Assembly: GCF_036417845.1 (NCBI RefSeq)
Contig: NC_089981.1
Coordinates: forward strand, 78,161,268 to 78,225,267
Origin: Apteryx mantelli
Lineage: Eukaryota; Chordata; Aves; Apterygiformes; Apterygidae
DNA length: 64,000 bases
Reading direction: 5' to 3'
The notes beneath the pieces are model-generated. The model was not told where the DNA came from. It saw only the letters and a program-made list of their open reading frames with translations, and ran no database searches. How positions within the stretch are numbered: position 1 is the stretch's first letter; the number at the start of each line of letters is the position of its first letter. Both the position numbers and the translations under genes were made by a program. Of the stretch, positions 12,801 through 27,800 are shown one piece after another.

Positions 12801-15800
12801 TACGAGATGTGTTAGTGCTTTGTGGGAATTGTTTTATAAGCCTAATAAACTACCTGGGGAAGATAATTTTGTTACAAAATTTAAGCCATATATTCTATAC
12901 ATGAAGACAACTCAGTTTTTACTATTAGCCACATGGCCAAAGACAATGTGCCAACTTCATCCCTAATGGTCCAGCCAGGTGTCACATCCTGTTTTCATAG
13001 CAGGGAGCTGCAGCTGTTCTCCTGTCCACTGGGAGGATGATAAGAAATAGTGAGAGACTGAGACTGTCACAGATCTAGGCAAAACTTACTCCTGGTTTGG
13101 CTCCAGATCAGTGTCTATTGTTTGAATAATCTTGTTTTACAATGTGTTGTTCTATGAAACACACTGGAACCAAAACGGCATGGAGCTGCAGTAATCATAA
13201 TGGAATCGGAGCCTTTTTATAGAGATATGTTCTTTCACTGATACCTTCTTTACTGTTTTTCACAGGAAACTTTGTGTTGCCTTTGAAAGGTTTGGCATAA
13301 AGAAAAATTTTTTTGATGTAGTGTATGGTTTATGCAGTTTTTACACAAGATTTTTCTGAAGAGTTTAGTGAATTCTTTACTACCTAAATAAATTCTTCTA
13401 ATAGTAAATGTTTTCAAGAAAAGGTTAGTGGTTACGCTAGGGGTTACTCCTTGTTTTAACACAAAATAGTTTTCTGAACAGTGCTTGACGTAATTCAGTT
13501 TTGACATGGATGGCCTGTCTAGGATCTCAGTAATGACAATGTCTAGCTTGTTCATCCTGTCAACTAGTGGTGTCAAGACTAGCTCCCGACATATGCAAAT
13601 GGGCACATATGTTACAGAACTTCAAATTCCTCTAACACAGGAGGAAGGCATGAAGGGCAATGTATATTAAATGCATGTTAGACTAACTCTGCAAGTCAGT
13701 GATTTTCATGAAACTGGAGACCTTTCTTTTCCCATAGAATATTGATGCCCAGAATCATAAAGCATTTTTAGGCAGTTCTGGCAAAACTATTTCAAAATTA
13801 TTTTATTATCTTAACTGCTATAGGCAAAATTATACCCTTGTTAGACTGTGAATTATTTTGAAAAAATACTTCAGTGCCAGCATTGATTATTCAGGTGAGA
13901 TTTGTTGATTCATTAAACTTCACCGGTGCATCTAAAAAGTAAACAGAAACCAATGGCCTGTATCAAACAATAGGTCGGATGAGGATGATTGCAGTGTTTC
14001 CTTCTTTACCGATGCTGGGGATAGCATCGCGGTGACTGCAGACAGACCTGATCATAACTTTTTTTGGTGATCTCCATCTTTTATGGGATATCATCTGTAA
14101 CAGGTTAAAAATCCAAGTCCCCAAGCTCTCTACTTCTAACTTTTTGCAGCTCTATCATAGACAAAAAAGGCCAGAAAGGCTTCTAAACATTAAAATAGAG
14201 AGATTTTTAAAGCCTACTCATCTGTGAAATAAACCTCCTCCAATCTAAGAACTCGGAAAATTTCTGTAGGTAGGTGTTAGCACTGAAGTCTAAACAGTCT
14301 AGTGACTGTGTGACTGCCTTTCTTAGAATCCTGAACCCTATAAACAGCTGTGCGTTGGCACTCTTGGTCTTATGGTATCATACCTGATACACCACCTTTC
14401 TAAATAACATAGTTCTAGCTTATGCAGGTCTATGATTGGCAAGCAAATGACAAAAATCTTAGTCCTTTCTTTTACCTTTCCCCTATACTGTATTCATAGT
14501 AAAAGTGAAATAAATAGTAGAACATCTGTCCAAATATTTTCTTTCACTGGGCTGGTTCATGGCAGAGGAATCTCGGTGATATGCACATTTAAGAAAAATT
14601 GAATGGTTGGGTTTTATTTCTGGCATATAAAGGTAGAATTAAATGACATTGCTGTAGTGGAATTGCATGACTCCTACTTTATTTGAATTTGAATATTCTT
14701 GAGTGGTTGAAATTTCTAAAATGAAGTGGCTTCTGATTTTCAGGTATTTAAGGATAATTGTTGCAGGAGAGAACTACTTGCCCTTCAGATATACTGCAGA
14801 AATGAAAACAAGGGCTGTAAAGAACAACTATCTTTGGGTCAATTACTGGTAAGTAATCTAACATAGTCATAAGCTTCCTTTTGAGATAAAGAAGGAGAAG
14901 GAATGCTGCAAATGAAAACCACAATCTGTTTCTTGATTAGGTCTTGCTAGTGGTTAATCTGATGACTAATAAATGTTAGAATAGAGTTAAATTGTTTAGC
15001 AATTCTGCTTTTTGATGACCTGTAAGGAATTGTAGTCAAAAATCAAGAGGTTCTGTGACAGTCATACACTAGAATAGAAACACATGATACAAATGGGACC
15101 TGAAGGGAGAGCCAAAATCGGGGAAGGATCGTAATGTGTGCTTTACAAGTGTGAGAAATTTGAATTCCTTTTTGGTGTCTCTTTTTGAAATTTTTGGTGT
15201 CTTTTTAAATATTTTAATTTCTATTTGTTTATTGGTTTATTACCCATTTTGGTCTTCTGATGTAAGTTGTGGTTTGTGCTTGGAGTCATCTCCAGACTTG
15301 TACAAAATAACTTGTAGCTTAGTTTCATGAAGGTGTAACATAGCAGTAATCCAGTAGTGTGACAGTCAGAAGGGATGGTTACACAGCAGTCTGCAATGAG
15401 ATGTGTAGGTACTTAAACTTCTTTTGAATGGGCTAGCTCAGGTACTGAAACTACTTAAAGTAGCATATATATTTGTATGGAATAATATACCTTAAAACAA
15501 GAATGTTTACCCTTGATTAAATTAGCTTGTGCGGAATTTGTACTACGTTAGAATGCTTTCAGTACTAAACCAGTTCAGGTACATCTATATTGCACTGACA
15601 TCTGCTCTGTAGGTGAATGGAATGCTATGTCAGAAACATATTCCTGAGTAGATTTATTACTGTTTGCTCTTGCACAGTATTGTGCACAGGTATTTTTGCT
15701 TACTGTGGTTCTAAGCTTGCTTTGGTTCTGAATTTATTTGTTGTGGGATGTCTTCAAAGGATGCAAGAAATGCACAGAACTTAGTTGATTTGACTATTTC

Positions 15801-18800
15801 TTTTCAATCTTTCAGATGCATTTAAAAACTGACTGTCAATTTGAAGAACTTCCGTGTCCTCGTGCTGATTGCAAAGAAAAAATACTGAGAAAAGACTTGC
15901 CAGACCATGTAGAGAAGACCTGTAAATACCGGGAGACAACTTGTAAATACTGTAAAAGCCAAGTCCCAATGATTACATTGCAGGTGCAGTATTTCTTTGT
16001 ATGTAGAGCAAGATTCCATATATTATGTGAAATAACAACTCTTCTTGTGCTTCTGTTTAGCTGTCAACAGAGTATTGGCCACTCAGCCTAAATTACTAAG
16101 TCGAAAAAGAAAATAGGCTGACTTCACAGAATCACAGAATAGTTGAGGTTGGCAGGGACCTCTGGAGATCATCTGGTCCAACCCCCCTTGCTCAAGCAGC
16201 ATCACCTAGAGCAGGGTGCCCAGGACCATGCCCAGTCAGATTTTGAATATCTCCGAGGGTGTAGACTCCACAGCCTCTCTGGGCAACCTGTTGCAGTGTT
16301 CAAGCACCCTGACAGTGAAAAAGTGTTTTCTTATGTTCAGTAGTAAAACTTTCAAACTTCAAAACTTTCAAAACACATTTTTGCTGTGGAAGTGCCAGCT
16401 GCTGCATTGCCTGGGAAATGTTTTCTTTGTTTTTCTAATGTTCAGATATTGCATTTTAGAAAAGAAAATCGCATCCATTGAATAATATTGATCCTAAAGT
16501 AGCTTTTGCCATGCTTTTCGTTTTTTTGGTTTTTTTCCTTCATAAATTGATATAGTACACACAACTACCACTGTAACAATTAAATGTTATGCAGGAAAAA
16601 CATGAGCATAGCAATCGACTGGAGTAATAGCACCTTTCTATCTAGCCCTTCTTGGGTCCTGTGTGAGCTGTTATGAAAAGAAAGGAGGAAACAGTGCAAC
16701 ATCAAAATATGTCTTAGCAGTAATGGTACCTGTTATACCTAGAGAGCGTTACTGCTACTCTTGGCATACGAGTAGTTTGTCTGATAAGCACCTTGTGCTC
16801 TCCAGTGTGGAGATTGAGAAAGCCATACTTACTTAATGTGGTAGAATTGTAACTTGAATGCGTTTGCATTATTTCCTGTTGCACTGTATGATGTTGAATC
16901 CCTCTTACTATAATTTTAATATTTATTTTTACTCAATTTGTATAATTTCTATAGTTTGACAGTCTCAGATTTCAGAGCCTCTTAGTATAGTAAGAGTGAT
17001 CAAAACTTTATTTTCATTTGTACTTTTTGCTATTGTTGTTAGGTGAAGTCTCAAAATGATGAGAAGCACTCCTTGCAGAGAGGTGTCATTATGAAAAGGC
17101 ATAGAGGGAATCTTTCCAAGTTCTGATGTACATCTGTCTTTCACTTAGGAGTGAAACACTTGCAGTGTGTGGTGCTTTGATAATTGTGTGTTATCTAGCC
17201 TAAGGTGGCTGAAATGTGAAAATAGGCAGAGATTAAGTTTACGCTATGTTTATTCTCACAGTTTCATCTTTACCTCTGTATCAGAATGTTTATGTAGATA
17301 GGTTATGGATGCTGTTCTCCCAGAATTTTGTTTAGATTAGAAATTACATTAGACAAAGAATGATATTCAAGAATGCCTAGAGTCTTAATGGACAAAGTCA
17401 ATGAGTATTAGATGAGTCTTACTGTACAGCTAGATTTTTCATATCTAACCGATACACTCACAAGCTGCTTGTAGTCATATATACATATTTTTTTATGCTG
17501 GCAGTGGCAGTGCAGTCGCAATGCACTAAAGTTTCAAGAGTCTGAAATCATCCTAACCTTTTTGAAGAGCACAGAACTCTGTTTTAGTTTAAGAAATCTC
17601 TCTTTAATCAAGTGTCGATGGATTTAACATTTTTCTTAAATAAATGTGCTTTTATGAAATCTTTGAACTACCAGTAGCTTTCAAGATACACACGAGCTGA
17701 GACAACTTTTAGTCTATCAGTTGTTTTAATTCTTAGTGATTTATATTTTAGGTACTCTTGTTGGTAACAAGAATGGCATATTACTGTGAAGTGCAGAAAA
17801 GAGTATTTGTTCTTTTCCAGAATCTTCAGCAGCAGAATTTTGAGTTGCTGTCAGAGGCGATAGCACTTACTTTTCCAAAGAGCTTTGTTTAAATGCAGTT
17901 TTATATTGAGATGTCACTATTTTGCTTGTATTAAAGTTGGTACCACTATTCACCTTTTTTTGATGTTCTAAATGAGGCTACATTTGTAAATCACAACATT
18001 TTCAAGGAATGTTAAATGTTCTAATATGGTCATTGGTTTATATGTTTCAATACATAGAAAAAAAGACAGTTTTGCTTCCATATTGCTTTATGGATGCAAA
18101 AGCAGCCACAATTAGAAGATCAGCAATTGCCTGGTACTGCTGTTAATGTTTTTATTGACTAGATGTGATTATATAAATGCTGATGGCTTTGTGTTGTGGC
18201 CTGATAAAATGTTACCTAATTGTACTTTAGTAATGAAAATTAGAAGCTTAATGAGACTATACAATCAAATGAAGGGCTTCTTTTGACTTTTCAGTTCAAT
18301 TTTCTCACCCAGAGCTTGAGTTCATCTCTAGCTTCTGCAGCCTAACTTTTTTTTAATGTATGAACAACTGAAGCAGGCCTCAGTGACTTGAACTGAAAAT
18401 GGTGATAGAGGGAGCATACCAAGAAAAAAGGTATGCAAATGAAAACAAAAATAATTTTACCGGAGCGCATATGGTTCATGTCTTCATAGAATCCCATGAC
18501 CTGGGGGGTAGGAAATCCCCGTTGTTGAAGACACTCTTTAGTTAGCAACGTTAGTTTGCCTTTTTTGAGGTTGCATTAGTCTTGCCTGCACTGTCACTAG
18601 GTGAGTTAACTTGTCAATTGCTTTTCTTTTATTTGACCCATACATATATATGTATATACGTATGTATTTTATTATAAGGCTACCTTCTTCATCCTGTAAT
18701 TTCTGGCAGACAAAGCTGCTGCATTGTTGAAACAGAAATAATAGCCTGAAATGTTTCTGAATTGTTCTGTTCCTCTGTGGATAATCCACAAGACTTAAAA

Positions 18801-21800
18801 GTGCTTTTCCTATAAAACTGATTATGGTGCAGACCTGGAAGGGCAGCATTACTTAGAGCCCAGGCTCTTCACTACAGCCCTGGCCACAGAAAGGTGGTCC
18901 TAGGCAGACCTTGCCAAGGCAGGCTGGACTCTGCTACGTGGGCTGAAAGACAACTGAGCTGTTCACAGGCCAGGACAGCCCCCAAGGCAGATGTGAGACA
19001 TTGTCACCTTGCTTCCTTGCCACTGCTCTGGAACCAGCCATGTTCCTAATGTGGCACTGTGACTCTGGGGAGCCATATTAATATCCTGCTTGCCTATCAT
19101 CTGTGCCAGATGCTCTGCATGTGGCATCACCTGAGTTATAGGTAGCACTGGGCTTTTGTTTTTGTATGCTTGGCGACATGTGAATTTAACTGGTCAGTAA
19201 GAAAAGGAATAAGATTCCTGGAATAAGGTTAATTTGGTATACCCTGAAGTCATTGGAAAAGGTTCCCCTTGATTTCATTGGTGTGCTTTGGAATTTGGAG
19301 TGAGGAGGAGAACTGGAGAGAGGGCCATAAATAAATTGCATGTTGCCTTTTTATCAGGAACTATGAGTGAACTTTCAACAAGTATTTCATAGCCCTTGCC
19401 AGATAATTTGTACAGATTAGAGAAAAGAGAAAGTTACAATTATGGGATGAATGTTAGAATAAAATGACTTTTTTTTTTTATTTGCTAAACAGGTTTGTAG
19501 GATAGTAGGCTCCCAATGCTGCTGGTAGCACATGTTGTCTTTTTAACCCAATTACATGTATGTTCAGAGTAGGGAAAGGTTCCAGGTTCAGTTTCTTGGT
19601 ATGTCTGAACAGAAATGGTCCTATATCTGTCATTTATTGGGAGAGTACCCTGGTCACCATGATAGGGCTTATTCTGGGGAGAGGTATTGTCAGTCTGTTG
19701 TGTTAGCATCGCTCTTGTTTGAGTAGCCATCTCCTGGTGGGGAGGGCTGAATCTAGCTCCCTCCTCCCTGTTAGGAGGCTGTCCCAACTACCAGGCTAAG
19801 GAGCAACTTGAGCTTTCTTGCTTTCTGTCTCTGTGACTGTCCACGTGTGTTACACCCAGGAACTAGTGTGAGTAGGAGGGAGTGCAGGGCAGACTTACAT
19901 CACAACAGTATTTCTGATGATGAATTTTTTGGAAATGTGGAGGTACACATTTTCAAATAATCCCATATTCATGTCAGATTTGAGGCAAGGCCTCTCACAT
20001 TTCAGAGCTTGGATCTCCTTTATGTCTTGGTTTTGTGTCAAAAAAGACATTGTTACTGGGCATTACTGCTACCTGTTCTTCCTTTCTAGCAGTCTTACAC
20101 ACCTAACCCTTTGTCTCCTTCTTTTCTTAACTACCAGAAATGAAACACTTTGTTTCAGGTTGAATAGAACATTTCAATTGACACAAACCGAAAAATTTTT
20201 TTTCCAGATTTTTCATTTTGATGAGAAAAACAGAAAAGAAATGTACATTCATTTTGATTGGACCTTTTTTTCTTCATTCCCTATGGTGATTTGGTTTGAC
20301 TGCTATGCTGTCATCAGCTAGGTTCAGATCAACAGGCCTACCCTGCGGCATGATAAATTTCGACATCTCTTTGAACTTTGGATGTATAGCAATGAGATTC
20401 ATTCAGGTGTGTGGGAGTCAAAATTAGGAAAAAAAAACAGAAAGGGAATATCTGCACATAGGGAGGCAAGGTTCTCTGAGCATGCAACACATGCTTCTGA
20501 AGAGCTTTCCCATGCACTGTATACTCTTACTAAAAGGACATCTGCAAAGGGTCTGCTCTCTCTTTAAGGTGCCCATTTTTATGGTAATCCTAGGGAAGAA
20601 CACTATTATTGTTGTTGCATTGCTCTAAGTGAAAACAAGTACATTTATTCTGCATGGGAAAATACAAGAAAAACCTTATTTTTGTTTCAGAATACAGACC
20701 CATATATTAAAAGCATAAACTGTTTGAGCAATTGCAGTTCTGTGACACTTTGCACAATAGGGATTAACATTGCCAAAAATCTTTTGTACTTTTTTTTATT
20801 ATTGTAGGATGCTTTTCTTTCCAGGTAAGTTCTCATTAATTTCAGATTAAGAGTTGATTTGTGGTTTGTTTGCTTTTTCCTCTGTAGAAACACGAAGATG
20901 CAGACTGCCCATGTGTAATGGTTTCATGTCCTCATAAATGTAGTGTTAAAACACTCATGAGGAGCGAGGTAAGAAGTTGTGTCCGATGTTGTGCTGAAAA
21001 ACAGTTAATAGTTTAGAATTTTTTTAGTAAGATCTCGCAAGAATTTTGCCAGAAGCCATTTACTTTTTAAAATGTGAGATCTAAAGAAAAGCTTTTTCTA
21101 CCACACAGTTAAGTGTGATAACACTCAAATATTTTTAATGATTTCTTGGAAAATTATCTTGCAAAAATTAATCTCTTAATTTTCTGTCTTTATTACACTT
21201 GGCTTGTCCAAGAATAGCGCATGTCTTTCCTGCTTTCATTTCTAATACCCACCCCCCCTTAGTCTGAAGCATCTGTTCAGCACAGTAGAGCAGCCTCTTG
21301 GGGTAGCAGTAGCTGGCTTGTACTGAAATAGAATGAGAGAAATAAAATTCAGTGCACGTTGACAAGAAATAAAGACTAGAAAAATCATATAAATGAGTAG
21401 ATAATATGTAGAATTGGTCCATGCAAAACTTTAAAGTGCCATTAAATCTATCAAATTTTGGGGAAAAAAATAAAAGAAGTGACACTTGGAGTATTAATGT
21501 AAGATACAGGATTATGTGAATATGGCATTCCTACAGCCAGATGCAACAAGCAGTGATGATTTCTCTATTGTATAGAAACTTCCATTAATATTTTGACCAG
21601 ATGGAAAAACCCTGCCTTGTTCAAACAGATCCATGTTCTTGTATATAAGCAGATGTAAGTAGCATCTGTCAAAGTCAATGTGCATATTTTTTTCCTAAAA
21701 ATAAGATGGGAAAGAGCTTATTTATGTCTTCAGCACTCTTTGTAAGCCTCATTTAAGGAAAGTTATGTTTCAGACATGAGGATGAACTTTTTTTCTTTTC

Positions 21801-24800
21801 ACTGATACTTACTTCTCGATTTGGATTCTTTTTATTTCTTCAGTTACATTTAGGAATTAATAATCATGTGACTAGGGTGCATAAGGCACCTGCCAAACAC
21901 AGAGGTAGTCTTTTCCCCTGGGACAGTGAAATCTAAAATATATGATAGATACTGAGAGACAAAGTGTGTATATATACCTGTACTAGCTATTTGGGCCAAT
22001 TCTATCAGTGCTTGCTTCTGAGGTTAGACCCTGGTCCTGGAGCACTTAAGCTTATTCTTAAATCTTGACCTTAGCACTGTTTTGAGGCGAGGTATATCTG
22101 AGTGCTGATAAGAATTATCCCATTAAAGCCTGGGTCAGTGTGTCATGCAATTTATAACTTGTTCACATATAGCTGGAATTGGGTTCTGAAACCATTGGTA
22201 GAATTAGAACTTAATCATCATCTTGCCCTACCTACCTCATCTGTTGTTGTATGTTGTTTATTTTTTTTCTGATACTGTGAAAATGTATGTATTACTCAGC
22301 TGCATGGTTAGGTACAACTACTCTACTACAGAAAATGGGAAAATGCCTGCCTAACAGTTTGAGAAAATTCTGTAATGTGTAAAAAGTGAATATCTTGTTG
22401 TAGAATAAAAGGCAATTTTTCATTTTTAATTCATAACTCGTTGGTAGACTTTTAGTTTTGAGAAATTGAAGAAGTGGCATTCTAGTAAAGCCTGTTACAC
22501 CACGTCTCTTTCTTATTTGGTCTTTTTTTTCGGAGCCGTGTGTTTCTTTTGAGACATAGTACAAATTTCTACAGATAGTGTTTAGAATATAATAGGTGTA
22601 TATCAGAGATAAGTGATTTATGCATCTCAGTATCAGATTTTAAAGACTGTCCTGTCTGTACTAGAGCTACAGGTTCAAAGCAGAATTGGTTCACCCCTTC
22701 TTCTCTTGGAGGTGGATGAACTAAGTTGCATGGGGCTTTTTGTGGGGGAATTTCAAATGAGATCTTGAAACCCAAAAGAATGATGCCAGCTGAGGAGCTA
22801 GCCCCTAGCTCCGGTCTGCTTTGTGGGAAATACAAATTGCAGATCTTGTTCTTACGCTCCCTTTTCTAAAAATGGCTCTTTGCTCTAACTTTTAGGCAGT
22901 TTGCATCTAGCTGCTGCCTTCTGTGCTGCAATGGCTGCTGTCTGTATATATGTACATGCTTCTGTGAATTGGTTAATTTAAATGAAAAGTGTTCTGTGCT
23001 CATAATAATCCAAAATAATGGAATGAATCTCAGTCTGTGAAAAATGCAGGCATTTTACTAATCGGTTTTAATCCTGTGTACTGCATTTTTAAAAATGATT
23101 CAACTGTACCTATTATAAAACTGTTTCACACAGTCTTTGTGTAGTTTAACCGTTAAATTTTGGCACTGAGAATTGCATGTTTTGTTTTTGAAAAATTGGT
23201 TTCTCATGAACTAAGGATTGGAAAAGATGTACTTTACTACAGTGAAACTGATCTTGAAAGACTTATCCAGAAGACCAGTAAAAATCACTCGTTGAGAAAA
23301 GATTAGTCATTCATTGAAGTCGAATGAAATCATGCAGATAATTGTAGAGTGTGTTCTTTTTGTTCGCTTTTTTTAATTGGGTTGCCTATTGAAATAGTCT
23401 TTAGTAGAAGTTTCACTGTATATTAAATGTATCACACTGTATACTGTATTGGCATGTGCGTGTGGTTTACATATGTGTATATATAGTATTTGCACTTTAG
23501 GTCAGATTGGAGAAAATATACACACGTGTATTGTATGTTCTGCAAATGGCACACACAATACAGATCTGGTAACCTGTGCCCTTTATGTTTTGAGCATTAT
23601 CATGCAAACGTCTTTTGCCAAAACTCACATTTTTTTCCTATTGCAGTTGAATGCACATTTGTCAGAATGTATTAATGCCCCAAGTACCTGTAGTTTTAAG
23701 CGTTATGGCTGCACTTTTCAGGTCAGTATATAACAATTATACTTCCCAATTGATGAAAATCTGCAAATAAAACTTAACGCTTTGACATGAAAGTTCTGGA
23801 CTTCTCTAGCCTTGGTTAAGAAAAAGTTATCCAGTTCACAAGTGATTATGCAGCACATGTTTGTTTTTGCACTTCAAAAATAGACAATATAAAAGGCCCA
23901 CACATTCCTGCAATGCTTTGGGAGTTCAATTATTAGGTGTATCTTGTTGAAATAGGAAGATGATATATGCAAAGAACTTCTTTTACTTAGAATAAGAGGA
24001 AAGTCACTTCTTCAGAAAATAGTTTAATAATTTCAGTTGTTGCTATGAAAGTATTTATTTTCTTGAGCTAAATATGTTTATATTTTCTCTTGTTTGTGTG
24101 TCTTAATATTTTTATTAAGATTAAACATAGGTTGACCCACTTAAAACATGTATTTTTATGTGCATTCATATGTCTGTGTGCACATAGTTGTGTAATAAAA
24201 GCATAACACCAAACTTATCAAAATTGTAGATTTTAATCCTGGCAATCACTGCGGTGTTTTAAAAAATAAAATAAAGCCAAGCCCTGGAGTTTAATTTCAG
24301 GAGTATTATTCCATTCTCTTACAACATTCTACTTCCGATACCTATATCTTAGGGAATTCTGATGCTTATATAATGAAGGGATTATTCAGGAAATTTCAGA
24401 AACTGCTGACAGGAAAAAATGGAGTTTATCAGATAGTGTCATTCATTTGAAAGGCCATGATAACTTAAAGAGAGAAGAACTATAAGCAGCAACACTTCTC
24501 AATAAACTACTTCCTGCAGGTATTTCCAGTTTCTTAAACAACGAGCATTCATCCCTTTAAATATTGACAGTACAGTAATGCTCTTAGTGGTAGAACTGAT
24601 CAATACTATAACCCTGCCCACTGTTATGTCTTATGTATTGCCATTCATTTTATGTATGTATATGTGTGCATATATGTATATATATCCACATATATATTTT
24701 TAGTATTTTATATAGAGTACATACCTTGATGATCATTGAAATCCTTTCAGTTGCTTTGCAGCATTTCTGTCATTGAAGCTAATGTACACTGCATTGCAAA

Positions 24801-27800
24801 ACACTTACTGAAGAAGGTGTAATGCAACACAATACAAATAAACTGATATGGTCTGCATCTTATGTACTCTGTATATGATCTATGTGTGTTCTGTGAACTC
24901 TTTATATAGTGGTTATTTGTAACAGCATTTATAAGTTGTGCAGAGGCAGCATATCAGAATATCACAGAGCAATCATGGTAACATTTTAGGATGACAAACT
25001 AGTCATTGTAATATCTCTCCAAGTAGTTTATAAAGCTGGCAGTTTCCAGTGATGATAAATTTATCTTGAATATTTTTCTTTAATACTCAACTGAGGGGAA
25101 ATTTAGTGCTTATGAAGCTGTTTATGAATCACAACACAAGTTTAAATTATGATTTGGGGAATTGGACATTTTAGGGTGTTTTTTTTTTTTTTTGACTCAA
25201 GAGTTTTATTGTAATTTATTTAGTGCAAAGCTACCCAGAAGACTCTAAAATAGATTAACAGATTTACAAAATGAATTGTATGTCATCTCTGATATATTGA
25301 GTGCATTGGATGGAGATATATGGCAGTTGAATAAAACACTTGCTGTATTAAATGTATTCCTGACTTCTGTAAATTCCCAAGTAGATTTGCCTTCTCTCTA
25401 CATTTCTCCAACATGCATCCGTGAACCAAAATATGTAGTGTTGGTTCGATGTCTTGATATACTCTTTCTTTGTAGGTTTAAAAGAAGTGGAATTGGCTAA
25501 AATGTATAAATTCTTTGTTGTCACAGGGAACAAACCAACAAATTAAAGCACATGAAGCCAGCTCAGCAGTGCAGCATGTTAACTTATTGAAAGAGTGGAG
25601 CAATGCTCTAGAAAATAAGGTATATCTTCTACTCACTTCTAATTTTCATTGATTTCTTTAAATCATATCAAAGTACTGGAAGAAGCGATTTTTTTTTTGT
25701 CTAACAGCTGTTCAACAGTACAGCTAAAGCACCAGTAGGATCCAAAAGTAATCAAGTCACTTAGCATAACTGTACCTTTATTATAATAAATGCTGTGAGA
25801 AACTTGGCTTCACAACTCCATATTCAATTATCCTGATTGGTAACTTAATAATTAAAATAGTCTGTTTACACAGATAAACTGTCTTATATTAAATTTCCTC
25901 TCCAAGCTGCCTTTTTATGAAAGAAAGGGTTCAGGAAACTTTGGCAGTGCTATGACCTGTATTTTTGTTACCTCAGTATTTTTCTGGAGATAAGATTATT
26001 AGGAATGCCATGTAATAAACCAGTTGTTTATTTACTTTCATTATTGCTCTCCAAACTTAATGACCTGCAAAGATTGATTAAATTATACATACTGTAATTC
26101 TTAGGCATGCTGATTTCTGCTTTATTGCTGGACTGGAGTGAAATTCATGTTGCAGTGCTTCCTTGGCACTCCTGGTTTTTAGAAAATGTTTGGGATTTGG
26201 GAGATGCTGGAGATCACATCAGTAACAGCTACAATCATGTGAATAGTTTAGATGACTTAACCTGTTCTCCAAATAAAATGAAAGACTTAAAATTTAAATA
26301 TAAAGCTTCAGAACAAATCACTTAAATCTTTTGAAAGAGCTTATTGTTCTAAATAGCCATTAAAATAATTCTTTTAAGTTTTTCTGGGGGGAGGGAGGGG
26401 AATAGCCCACAAAATCACTACAACCATGCTACAAAGGCAGGCAGAAAAGTCAGGAGCCTCTTCAGGTTTTTCTAGAGTGAGTCGGGCAATTCAGTAAGAG
26501 TAAAGATCACAGTGTGAGCTCAGTGATGATTGGGTACGTATGGCTTGTGACTTCTGTCCTCTCACAGCAGATCACTAGCCGGAGTTTAGCAAGTCCTGTC
26601 TGGAAAGCATATTCCCTGTTGGTCCACCACAGTGATCTGTGTCCCATGGATTTCCAGCAAGGTCCTGCAGCCGCGGAAGTATAGTTTTAAAGCAGAAGTT
26701 AACAGGAAGGGCAAAATATGATGGTGTCCCAAGCACCTTGGTCCATAGACTGCTGCTTTTTTTTTTTTCCGAAGCTCCATTAGGAGACAGTCTATGGAAC
26801 CTGGGAGAAGTCTAGGGTAGCTTTATTCAGATACAGTTTTTACTATGTGTATAAGTTTTAGTTTTATCACTAACAATATTTCGGTTTTCCTTTTGTGCTT
26901 AAATCTCTGTGATAATATAGGAACTCTTGGGTTTTTGGTTTTAACACATACAAATTCATATCCTTAGTTCTTTTTTCATTAATTTGATTAAAACTATATC
27001 ACTAGGAAAAAAATGTGTTCCCTTTGACTTCTAGTATAGATCATTTTCTGCCTTTTGTCAATGTCCTGGGAGGTGCTTTATCATTTAAAAATGCTCAGCA
27101 GTTCTGTGTTTGTGTCTTTTGTAGAGCTAAGAGAATAAACACTTTGCTACATTTATTACGCTCAGGGTTTTTTTAACATTCTTTTAGGATGTAATTGCTT
27201 ATCGTTGTTTGTTTGCCTCCCTCCCCCCTTTTTTTCTTTTCACTTCCTGCTTCGTAGACTTCTTCCTATTCATAATAAAGAGTTGAATCATTGGAAATCC
27301 CAGGACAGTGCCAAGTTACAAGAATAGCTAACCACATATCATATGTCAGTGACTTTATGCTAGAGAAGGGTAATAAAATGATTTGTAACTTCATTGTTGT
27401 TCTCTTCTTCCAGATAAAAAATAATCAATGCACTGCAGGAAGATAGTGCAAAGTTGACTTAGCTGATGATTATCGCTGAAATCCTGGCCCCATTTTTAGT
27501 CAGTGGAAGTCTTGTCACTGGTTTCGGTGGGGTCAAGATTTCATTAGAGACACTCAACTTGATTTGTATGGAGGGGAAAGGAGAAGTTGCCTTCTGCCAG
27601 TCAATGTGTTCTTTGACAGCGTTGCAGAGTACACAAACTGAAAGCCTTCGGAGCTGCAAAGCTTGTGCTAAGTTAGGAGTTTTGTATTTGAATGGTACTG
27701 TTGACAAAAAGTACTAAGAGGAGGTCAGACTTAAAAACCTTGAATCAAAACTTTCTGGGGGGTGAATTAAAATTTGGTGCTTTGTTCACTCTGGGAGTCT

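Noticed and set aside
19485..20321. 100- and 134-codon frames in the TRAF3 intron
   Set aside because: No family resemblance. One lies on the opposite strand to TRAF3, and both fall in non-coding intronic sequence.
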